From Dehalococcoidia bacterium (GTDB taxonomy: Bacteria; Chloroflexota; Dehalococcoidia; UBA1151; UBA1328): DNA of 5,047 nt. Location of the stretch: assembly GCA_030745955.1 (NCBI GenBank), contig JASLNQ010000183.1, positions 1 through 5,047 on the forward strand. The letters run 5' to 3'. Under the pieces are notes generated by a model that saw nothing but the letters and a program-made list of their open reading frames with translations, had not been told where the DNA came from and ran no database searches. Positions 1-5,047 of this stretch are shown in pieces (within the stretch, counting starts at the first letter, position 1; every line of letters begins with the position of its first letter). The position numbers were made by a program, and so were the translations under genes.

Positions 1-67
1 CAGTTAATTGCGTGGAGAAAAGCTGTTGGCGCAACCAAGGAACCACCCAAGCGTTAACTATTTTCAT
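1..67 (-). CDS. possible start of a further operon gene, partial, unknown product
   Basis: A frame opens at an ATG at 67-65, overlaps the last 14 bases of the upstream repeat-protein gene, and stays open for 22 codons to the window edge. The visible peptide begins MKIVNAWVVPWLRQQ and matches no family I recognise. An overlapping start fits the close packing of the genes upstream, and a NorQ/NorD-type cluster would often carry a VWA-domain gene nearby, but nothing in these residues shows that. No Shine-Dalgarno sequence is visible before the ATG, and 22 open codons can easily occur by chance, so this is only a candidate. Confidence 0.25.
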   Translation of the reverse strand, partial: MKIVNAWVVPWLRQQLFSTQLT

Positions 68-995
68 CGATCATCATTTCGGCGACATCGTAGACCTTTA
101 CCTCTGGTTTCCTAGCGGCAATGCCGTCGGTCATCTCCAGCAGCCGGTCCCGGGTCTCTGCCGGCACGCGGTTCACCGTGTACGAGCCATCTTTCAGCAC
201 GCCTGCGGCATCGCTGACGCCCGTGATTGCCAGCCGGCGTGCCAGTGCGATCAACGGTGCGCGGTGCGGTGCACCAAGTTCTACCAGTGAGGTGGTTGCT
301 GAATCGAACAGCGCAGCCGTATCGCGCCACGAGGTTTCGGCGACGATCTGTGCGAGGCCGATGAACCTGCCGATATCGCCCGTGATTTTCGGGAACAGCT
401 CGATTCCGGCACCCAGTGCATCGCCGGCCTGGTCGTAGGAGCGGCGCGAGAGGATTTCCAGGAATTCACCGAAGTGGCAGAACTCTTCGAAAGACAGGGT
501 TTCGAGGAGCGCGGGGGTCGCCTCGAAGAGCCGGCATGAGAGCGCCGACGATTTCCACGTGCCCCGGTAGAGGGCACGGCAGACGTTGGCCCAGTCATCG
601 ATATAGCGGGGCCGCAGCCTGAGCATTGCCGTTGGTGAGGACTTGAAATAGGCGACGGCGAGCGAAGGGGAGTCTGCACAGAGCGAGGTGCCGGTCTTCG
701 CCCATTTCAGGAACTGGCCCGAAGGGAGCTGGCGCTGAACGGCCACAGACGCATCGAAGAACTCGGCAGCGGCCTCCCATGACCTGACGGTCTTATGGGC
801 TATCTCAAGGCCTTCGGAGGTCCATTGCTGGCAGGTTTCCTCGGCGAGCCGGTCCGTTAGCGTTTCGAGCGCGTCCTCGTAGCGCTCGAGCACAGGAGCG
901 GGGAACTGGGCAAGTTCTTGCCGCACCTGTTCGATAACCGGCTGGTCCGGCTCTTCGGAACTATTCGGTTCCAGTGTTTCGCCAGACTCCGTCAT
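54..995 (-). CDS. NorD-like helical-repeat protein lacking a VWA domain
   Basis: A 313-residue soluble protein with no signal peptide or membrane segment. After an acidic, probably disordered N-terminus (about 1-25), residues 68-294 fall into about six tandem helical units of 36-40 residues (near 68, 107, 145, 185, 221 and 258). The loose pattern is SW..A..FF.ASP..L..L.....F..W, clearest in SWEAAAEFFDAS (72-83) and TWKSSALSCRLFEATP (146-161), and weaker in the last units. I recall similar repeats in the N-terminal part of long NorD/CbbO-like proteins, which end in a von Willebrand A domain. Here the frame stops at TAA (56-54) after a short tail, and no MIDAS motif (DxSxS) is present. Its ATG overlaps the Nudix stop (ATGA, 995-992), so translation is probably coupled. 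I infer that it is the partner or adaptor of the NorQ-type ATPase two genes upstream. It could also be a split or truncated NorD whose VWA part is encoded outside the window. Confidence 0.72.
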   Translation of the reverse strand: MTESGETLEPNSSEEPDQPVIEQVRQELAQFPAPVLERYEDALETLTDRLAEETCQQWTSEGLEIAHKTVRSWEAAAEFFDASVAVQRQLPSGQFLKWAKTGTSLCADSPSLAVAYFKSSPTAMLRLRPRYIDDWANVCRALYRGTWKSSALSCRLFEATPALLETLSFEEFCHFGEFLEILSRRSYDQAGDALGAGIELFPKITGDIGRFIGLAQIVAETSWRDTAALFDSATTSLVELGAPHRAPLIALARRLAITGVSDAAGVLKDGSYTVNRVPAETRDRLLEMTDGIAARKPEVKVYDVAEMMIDENS

Positions 996-1573
996 GCTGC
1001 CCCGGTCACTATTTGGATTGTGTTCTCGATGATCCGGGCCGATGCACCCCAGATGATCCTGTCTTCGTATGCGTATGCGGTCATGTTCCGTGTGCTGCCG
1101 TTTCGGGTAAGCCGCATCGTCCGCTGCGTGGTCACATCGGTGAACACACGGACCGGCACGTTGACTACGTCGGCCACTTCTTGCTCAAAGGGTGTTATTG
1201 CGACCTGGTCGCCGATGCGCCCTGCGAAGGGCCAGACATCGAACCCGGTCGAGGTGTCGACCGGGGCCATCCCGCACCAGATGTCGATGTCTCTCGCATC
1301 GACCCCGAGCTCCTCGTTGGTTTCCCGCAGTGCCGCATGCATGGGCGATTCATCGGAACTCTCGATCAGTCCTCCGGGAAATGCCCACTGTCCGCTGTGG
1401 TGCTTGAGTGTGTTTGCCCGCTTGATCATCACGACACACGGCTCGTCGTTAGTGATGTTGAACAACACCGCCACGGCCGCGGGGGCACCTTTCCCCGCCC
1501 TCGGGTGGTCTACACCGGATTGCGATTTCAGGACGGCCTCGAGCCGGCTGATCGTGAGGTGGCTGCCGGTCAC
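992..1573 (-). CDS. Nudix hydrolase, CoA pyrophosphatase (NudL/NUDT7-8) type
   Basis: Nudix enzymes of this family cleave CoA or acyl-CoA to phosphopantetheine (or its acyl form) and 3',5'-ADP, using Mg or Mn. The CoA-pyrophosphatase hallmark (UPF0035) is visible: [18 protein letters not shown] at 51-68 runs directly into the Nudix box, with G68, E71, D74, R83-E84, E87-E88 and G90. The box is one residue longer before RE than the canonical GX5EX7RE, as is usual in CoA-specific members. Further family features are [11 protein letters not shown] (108-118) and the C-terminal IWGASARII (174-182). I chose the GTG at 1573-1571 because it overlaps the ATPase stop as GTGA. This gives 193 residues, normal for the family, and the extra 28 codons upstream (to 1657) lie inside the ATPase gene and do not look like Nudix sequence. 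The gene stop overlaps the next start by 4 bases. Substrate assignment is by motif only; another nucleotide diphosphate substrate is possible. Confidence 0.92.
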   Translation of the reverse strand: MTGSHLTISRLEAVLKSQSGVDHPRAGKGAPAAVAVLFNITNDEPCVVMIKRANTLKHHSGQWAFPGGLIESSDESPMHAALRETNEELGVDARDIDIWCGMAPVDTSTGFDVWPFAGRIGDQVAITPFEQEVADVVNVPVRVFTDVTTQRTMRLTRNGSTRNMTAYAYEDRIIWGASARIIENTIQIVTGAA

Positions 1574-2454
1574 GCGAAGATGGAGGTTACGACTTCGGTG
1601 ATGCTGCGCTGCACCTGTGGGTCGTCGGTGATACCCCATGTGACGGACACCTGGCACGCCCGGCGGTGCGAGACGCCTTCCTTGATAAGGCGGCCTGCGT
1701 AGATCAGCATTCGCGTGCTTGCGCCTTCTTCAAGGCCATGCTCCCGCAGGTTCCTGATCTTCACGCCAAGGCGGGCCAGTTGCTCTGCGATGTCGAGGTC
1801 ACAGCCCGATTCGTGGGCGATGATCCTGGCCTCTTCCGGTTCCTCCGGGAAATCGAATTCGAGCGCCACGAACCGCTGGCGGGTGCTGTGCTTCAGGTCT
1901 TTGAGGGCGTTCTGGTAGCCCGGGTTGTATGAAATAACCAGCAGGAAGCCTTCTGCGGCGTCGATCACGGTACCGAGCTTGTCGATAGTCAACGTGCGCC
2001 GGTGGTCGGTGAGCGGGTGGATGATCACCGTCGTATCTTTGCGTGCTTCAACGACCTCGTCGAGATAGCAGATTCCACCGGACTTCACCGCCCGCGTCAA
2101 CGGACCGTCGATCCAGCGGGTCCCGTCGGCGTCGAGAAGGTAGCGCCCCACCAGGTCGCTGGCGGTGAGGTCTTCGTGACACGCCACGGTGATAAGCGGG
2201 AGTGGTTCGCCGGTGCCGTTACGCGACGGCCCACCGGGGTTTCGCGAGGCGAGTCCTTCGCTCAGCCGCCATGCCATGTGTTCTACGAACCTGGTTTTCC
2301 CGGTTCCCGTCGGCCCTTTCAGGAGGATGGGCACACGCTGGCGATATGCCGACTCAAATATCTCGATTTCATCGGAAGTAGATACGTAAAACGGCTCGTC
2401 CGTGATGAAGTATTCTTCGATGCTCCGCTCTTGGTAATCCTGCTGTATGGCCAT
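1570..2454 (-). CDS. NorQ/CbbQ/NirQ-type AAA+ ATPase (MoxR class)
   Basis: A MoxR-class AAA+ ATPase of the kind that, with a VWA partner (NorD, CbbO), remodels or activates metalloenzymes such as NO reductase or Rubisco. From the ATG at 2454 it has 294 residues. Walker A is GPTGTGKT (47-54), Walker B is ICYLDEV (128-134), sensor 1 lies in VISYNPGY (173-180, N177), arginine-finger candidates are in STRQRF (190-195), and sensor 2 is in GASTR (244-248). [15 protein letters not shown] (93-107) is typical of the NorQ/CbbQ branch. Residues about 65-84 form an R/N/G/P-rich insert not expected in the family. The ATG at 2454 leaves 46 bases after coaE and begins where I expect homologues to begin. A GTG at 2517 in the same frame would add 21 residues, many of them Ser, and overlap coaE by 17 bases; it remains possible. 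The stop overlaps the Nudix GTG by 4 bases. The physiological target is unknown: no nor, cbb or other obvious client gene is in the window. Confidence 0.93.
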   Translation of the reverse strand: MAIQQDYQERSIEEYFITDEPFYVSTSDEIEIFESAYRQRVPILLKGPTGTGKTRFVEHMAWRLSEGLASRNPGGPSRNGTGEPLPLITVACHEDLTASDLVGRYLLDADGTRWIDGPLTRAVKSGGICYLDEVVEARKDTTVIIHPLTDHRRTLTIDKLGTVIDAAEGFLLVISYNPGYQNALKDLKHSTRQRFVALEFDFPEEPEEARIIAHESGCDLDIAEQLARLGVKIRNLREHGLEEGASTRMLIYAGRLIKEGVSHRRACQVSVTWGITDDPQVQRSITEVVTSIFA

Positions 2455-2500
2455 TAACTCTCGCGCCTTGAAGGCTTCCTCATCGCTCGTTGACGATGAA

Positions 2501-3115
2501 CTACTTGGGATTCGCACTCTCTAACGCCGGGACAGTTTCCCAGGTCTTGATTACTCGTTCGCGCAAATCTTCGAGCGTGCTGTTGTTCTCGATAACCAGG
2601 TCGGCCCTGGCAATTCGTTCTTCGCAGGTCATCTGCGCTGCGACCCTCGCATCTGTTTCGGCCTCTGTCAGTCCTGCACGCTCCCGAACGCGCTGGCCGA
2701 TCTCTCCATGTGTCGCCTCGACGGTCCAAACCACGTTCGTGAACTGATCCCAGCCCGCTTCGAAGAGCTTCGGGACCTCGATCACCACAACCTGGGACCC
2801 ACGTCTCTCTTCTTCAACGAGGCGGTTCTCGATCCATTTTCGGGCGGCCGGCCAGACAATCGACTCAAGTTCTTCACGCTGGGCCCGGTCGGAGAACACG
2901 ATGGCCCCGAGGCTGGTCCGGTCGATCACGCCTGAATCGTCAAGGATCTTGCGCCCGAACTGGTTCACGATCGCCCTGTAGGCTTCCGTACCGGGCCTGT
3001 ACGACAGGTGCGCGACTTTGTCCGATTCGATCACCACCGCTCCCAGTTCCCGCAGGATGTGCGTGACTTCGGTTTTTCCGGTCCCAATGCCGCCGGTCAG
3101 GCCGATTACTAACAC
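2501..3115 (-). CDS. coaE: dephospho-CoA kinase
   Basis: CoaE phosphorylates the 3'-hydroxyl of the dephospho-CoA ribose with ATP, the last step of CoA synthesis, in the cytoplasm. From the GTG at 3115 the protein is 204 residues, normal for the family. It opens with [15 protein letters not shown], whose P-loop is GGIGTGKT (8-15). ESDKVAH (30-36) carries the conserved Asp32 of the substrate site. VPKLFEAG (114-121) corresponds to the usual PLLFE motif with Lys in place of the first Leu. The lid helix region is about 141-162, and [10 protein letters not shown] (171-180) is the C-terminal nucleotide-site motif. The GTG is preferred because GGGAG lies five bases before it. A TTG at 3133 in the same frame has no such site and would add six residues ahead of the usual N-terminus. 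It is the first gene of the leftward operon and diverges from selA. Confidence 0.96.
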   Translation of the reverse strand: MLVIGLTGGIGTGKTEVTHILRELGAVVIESDKVAHLSYRPGTEAYRAIVNQFGRKILDDSGVIDRTSLGAIVFSDRAQREELESIVWPAARKWIENRLVEEERRGSQVVVIEVPKLFEAGWDQFTNVVWTVEATHGEIGQRVRERAGLTEAETDARVAAQMTCEERIARADLVIENNSTLEDLRERVIKTWETVPALESANPK

Positions 3116-3120
3116 TCGTG

Positions 3121-3125
3121 CTCCC
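3121..3125 (-). promoter_or_regulatory. ribosome binding site of coaE
   Basis: On the minus strand GGGAG stands five bases before the GTG at 3115-3113. It decides the start: the alternative TTG at 3133 has no purine-rich element at a suitable distance. Confidence 0.7.
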
Positions 3126-3185
3126 AGTTGCAAAAGTGGCGAACCGACTAATCTTACGCTCGTGTTGGGGTGTAGGGCAGGTGGT

Positions 3186-3242
3186 TTGCAACTGAATCGC
3201 AGTTCAGGGGTAGTAAACTTTTGTACCCGGTGTTGCCCAACA
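3186..3242. other. divergent intergenic segment with short inverted repeats
   Basis: The 189 bases between the coaE and selA starts must hold the promoters of both units. Three small dyads follow each other here: AACTG/CAGTT with a 5-base loop (3190-3204), GGGTA/TACCC with an 11-base loop (3208-3228) and TGTTG/CAACA with a 2-base centre (3231-3242). They could be operator half-sites or weak stems in a leader RNA. Promoter boxes are poor: TAGTAA (3211-3216) could be a -10 for selA, with TTGCAA (3186-3191) at a too-long 19-base spacing. On the other strand TTGGGC (3240-3235) and TTTACT (3217-3212) are 17 bases apart but match the consensus only partly. I assign no promoter with confidence. Confidence 0.3.
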
Positions 3243-3250
3243 GCAAATTG

Positions 3251-3275
3251 CCGACCGTGCCGGTCGGTGTTTTTC
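3251..3275 (+). terminator. terminator-like hairpin in front of selA
   Basis: A perfect 7-bp GC-rich stem, CCGACCG (3251-3257) and CGGTCGG (3261-3267), closes a 3-base loop TGC and is followed by TGTTTTT. This has the form of a Rho-independent terminator on the plus strand; the minus strand shows no T-run after the stem. It is unusual because it lies between divergent genes and ends only about 18 bases before the selA ribosome binding site. It may therefore end a short upstream transcript, act as an attenuator in the selA leader, or be a regulatory stem-loop not used for termination. Confidence 0.55.
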
Positions 3276-3292
3276 GATAGTGCACACTGGTC

Positions 3293-3299
3293 GGGAGAG
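3293..3299 (+). promoter_or_regulatory. ribosome binding site of selA
   Basis: GGGAGAG lies five bases before the TTG at 3305-3307. It supports this rare start codon, and the protein read from it begins close to the usual SelA N-terminus (ALPSVDALL at residues 8-16). Confidence 0.7.
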
Positions 3300-3304
3300 T
3301 CTTA

Positions 3305-4702
3305 TTGACCGAGTCCGCATACAGGGCGCTGCCTTCAGTCGATGCGTTGCTTCAGACCGATGAAGTGACAGCACTTCTGCGAGATTTTTCCCACGATGCG
3401 GTCACAACGATTGCGCGTGACGTGCTGAACGACGCGCGGGCGGAGATCAGGGCCGAGGGGACCGGGGTGACACCCGATCAGCTGGCGGCGCAGGTCGTGG
3501 AACGGGCCGATCGCGCCTGGGGTGCCTGGCCGAAATCCGTTGTCAACGCCACGGGTGTCGTGTTGCATACGAATCTCGGGCGGGCGCCGTTGAGTGCCGG
3601 CATCGTATCGGCAGCTGCGGACTCGGCGTCGGTATATTCCGACCTGGAGTTCGATCTGTCATCGGGGAAGCGTGGTTCAAGGAATGCCCATATTTCCGAA
3701 CTGTTGTCGCAGGTCAGCGGTGCCGAAGCGGGGATAGCGGTCAACAACAATGCGTCGGGGGTGCTGCTTACACTGGCTGCGTTGGCAGGTGGTGGGGGTA
3801 CCGGTCCGGTTCGGACCGAGGTTATCGTCTCCCGCGGCGAAGCGGTTGAGATCGGTGGCGGCTTCAGGGTTCCCGATGTAATGCGCCAGTCGGGGGCTAC
3901 GCTGGTAGAGGTCGGGACGACCAACCGTACCTATGCCGCAGATTACGAAGCAGTGATCACGCCGAATACGGCTGCGATACTCAAGGTCCACCCGAGTAAT
4001 TTTGTAGTTGAGGGCTTCACCCACGCGGCGGAACTGGGCGAGCTGACCAGGATCGCGAGCAAACACGAGATTCCGGTGATAAACGATCTCGGGTCGGGTT
4101 GCCTGGTAGACACCCGGAAGTACGGGCTCGACCGGGAGCCGACTGTGCAGGACTCGGTGTCGAGCGGGGTCGGTCTCACACTTTTCTCGGGAGACAAGTT
4201 GCTTGGTGGTCCCCAGGCGGGATTGATTACCGGCGAGAAGCGGTTGGTTGATCTTGTTTCGAGACATCCGCTGGCCAGGGCAGTCCGGATCGACAAGATG
4301 ACCCTTTCGGCAATTACGGCGACGCTGGTGTCGTACCTGAAGGGAAACTACGAGAACGAAATCCCGATCTGGAACATGATTTCGGCAGGCGAATCGGAGT
4401 TGGAGGCCCGGGCGAAAAAATGGCGGGAGGAGGTCGGTGACGGGGTTGTTGAGCGCAGCCGGTCGGCGATCGGTGGCGGTTCTCTGCCGGGCCAGACTCT
4501 GCCGACGGCGGTGCTGGCGATCGGGGGCTCTCCCGATTTCAAGGCCGACGCCTTCGCCAGATATCTGAGGCAGAGTCCTGTCGCGGTGGTGGCCCGAATC
4601 GAGAACGACCGCATCCTGCTCGATCCGAGAACGGTACTGCCCGACCAGGATGCCGCAGTGATCGAGGCTGTGAAGTTCGCGCTCGGGCAGGTCAGTCTGT
4701 GA
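3305..4702 (+). CDS. selA: L-seryl-tRNA(Sec) selenium transferase (selenocysteine synthase)
   Basis: SelA is a PLP enzyme that converts seryl-tRNA(Sec) to selenocysteinyl-tRNA(Sec) using selenophosphate from SelD; bacterial SelA works as a large homo-oligomer in the cytoplasm. The 465-residue length is normal. The N-terminal tRNA-binding region (about 1-75) has the LPSVDALL motif. The fold-type I core has VVNATGVVLHTNLGRAPL (79-96), VNNNASGVLL (146-155), VSRGEAVEIGGGFRVPDVM (175-193), VGTTNRTY (203-210) and NDLGSGCLVD (260-269). The PLP lysine is K298 in SGDKLLGGPQAG (295-306). RIDKMTLSAI (328-337) and GGGSLPG (390-396) are also typical. A short Gly-rich stretch (161-168) is slightly longer than in the E. 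coli enzyme. The start is TTG with a good ribosome binding site. The gene implies a selenocysteine pathway, but selB, selD and selC are not in the window. An Smr-domain gene follows after 10 bases. Confidence 0.98.
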   Translation: MTESAYRALPSVDALLQTDEVTALLRDFSHDAVTTIARDVLNDARAEIRAEGTGVTPDQLAAQVVERADRAWGAWPKSVVNATGVVLHTNLGRAPLSAGIVSAAADSASVYSDLEFDLSSGKRGSRNAHISELLSQVSGAEAGIAVNNNASGVLLTLAALAGGGGTGPVRTEVIVSRGEAVEIGGGFRVPDVMRQSGATLVEVGTTNRTYAADYEAVITPNTAAILKVHPSNFVVEGFTHAAELGELTRIASKHEIPVINDLGSGCLVDTRKYGLDREPTVQDSVSSGVGLTLFSGDKLLGGPQAGLITGEKRLVDLVSRHPLARAVRIDKMTLSAITATLVSYLKGNYENEIPIWNMISAGESELEARAKKWREEVGDGVVERSRSAIGGGSLPGQTLPTAVLAIGGSPDFKADAFARYLRQSPVAVVARIENDRILLDPRTVLPDQDAAVIEAVKFALGQVSL

Positions 4703-4712
4703 GCACACGGCG

Positions 4713-5047
4713 ATGAGCCCCAGGCGGCGCAGGCGGCCACGGCCTGCGACTGAGCAGGAGTGGGCTCCCAGCCGGTCGCGCGGACTCGAGCCTGTCGATA
4801 TCGAGATCGACCTCCACGGCATGCGGGCCCACGAGGCCATCACGTTGATCGAGAATCACCTGCAGCGCTGTCACGACTCCCGACTGCATATCGCCCGGGT
4901 CAATCATGGCCACGGGACCGGTGTTCTGAAGCAGATCACTCGGGACACGATGTCGGGGAGTCCGCTGGTGGCCCGGCACTACGCTGCATCGTACGGCGAC
5001 GGTGGCGACGGTGTAACGATTGCCGAGATGGACTATGGCGGACACCA
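4713..5047 (+). CDS. stand-alone Smr-domain protein, 3' end outside window
   Basis: The frame from the ATG at 4713 is open to the window end (111 codons seen). A basic N-terminus with five consecutive Arg (4-8) and a short linker lead into a Smr domain: IDLHGMRAHEA (32-42), the VNHGHGTGVLK motif (63-73) and GGDGVTIAEM (97-106). These match the C-terminal domain of MutS2, which has nuclease activity in several studied members, and small Smr proteins found alone. The domain is essentially complete, so the gene probably ends soon after 5047. It starts 10 bases after the selA stop with only a weak ribosome binding site, so it is probably co-transcribed with selA. A role in nucleic-acid cleavage or ribosome rescue is inferred from the family; a direct link to selenocysteine is not shown. 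No MutS or other domain precedes the Smr domain. Confidence 0.9.
   Translation, partial: MSPRRRRRPRPATEQEWAPSRSRGLEPVDIEIDLHGMRAHEAITLIENHLQRCHDSRLHIARVNHGHGTGVLKQITRDTMSGSPLVARHYAASYGDGGDGVTIAEMDYGGH

Noticed and set aside
1574..1657. N-terminal extension of the Nudix protein to an upstream ATG at 1657
   Set aside because: The added 28 residues come from within the ATPase coding region, do not resemble Nudix N-termini, and the GTG at 1573 forms a GTGA junction with the ATPase stop.
918..1702. Two long overlapping plus-strand frames (918-1601 and 974-1702)
   Set aside because: Both lie opposite the Nudix gene and its neighbours, contain no known motif, and conflict with well-supported minus-strand genes joined by 4-base overlaps.
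2455..2517. Longer form of the ATPase from a GTG at 2517
   Set aside because: It would add a Ser-rich 21-residue tail not expected in the family and lacks a clear ribosome binding site; kept only as an alternative start.
3116..3133. TTG start for coaE at 3133
   Set aside because: No ribosome binding site precedes it, whereas GGGAG stands five bases before the GTG at 3115, which also gives the usual CoaE N-terminus.
3136..3195. A 19-codon plus-strand frame ending in TGA upstream of selA, which would read on to TAG at 3211-3213 if TGA were selenocysteine
   Set aside because: Tempting as a UGA-containing leader peptide for selA control, but it has no ribosome binding site and frames of this length are expected by chance.
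3160..3267. tRNA-like stretch (GGGGTGTAGGGCAGGTGGTT) considered as selC or another tRNA
   Set aside because: The start resembles a D-arm, but there is no GGTTCRA T-loop, no paired acceptor stem, and no 7-base anticodon loop with TCA.
3677..4843. Open frame of 388 codons on the minus strand opposite selA and the Smr start
   Set aside because: It is the shadow of selA in GC-rich DNA; its translation is Arg/Pro/His-rich with no recognisable motif, while the plus strand encodes a clear full-length SelA.

Overview
The window looks like ordinary, gene-dense chromosomal DNA from a GC-rich bacterium (about 60% GC by eye) that uses ATG, GTG and TTG starts. The gene mix is a NorQ/CbbQ-type ATPase plus a protein built of repeats I associate with NorD-like proteins of Chloroflexota, together with selenocysteine machinery. 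This suggests Chloroflexota, possibly a Dehalococcoidia or SAR202-like lineage. That placement rests on remembered resemblance and is tentative. I see no insertion sequence, phage gene, tRNA or CRISPR array.

Left part (about 1-3115, minus strand): a tightly packed operon read right to left. It runs coaE (dephospho-CoA kinase), a NorQ/CbbQ-type AAA+ ATPase, a Nudix hydrolase of the CoA-pyrophosphatase type, and a helical-repeat protein resembling the N-terminal half of NorD-like proteins but with no von Willebrand A domain. Two junctions are 4-base stop/start overlaps (GTGA at 1570-1573, ATGA at 992-995), which implies translational coupling. A further open frame may begin at 67 and leave the window on the left.

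Middle (3116-3304): the divergent intergenic region between coaE and selA. It holds Shine-Dalgarno sites for both genes, several short inverted repeats, and a perfect 7-bp GC-rich hairpin followed by a T-run on the selA strand. That hairpin could be a terminator, an attenuator, or a regulatory stem-loop in the selA leader.

Right part (3305-5047, plus strand): selA (selenocysteine synthase), then after 10 bases a stand-alone Smr-domain gene that runs off the window end.

The left operon joins the last step of CoA synthesis, a probable CoA-degrading Nudix enzyme and a MoxR-class remodelling ATPase with its probable partner. The right unit is for charging tRNA-Sec, with a probable Smr nuclease or nucleic-acid-binding protein downstream. 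No single new system is proven. The most notable points are the VWA-less NorD-like protein, the CoA/NorQ gene mix and the hairpin before selA.
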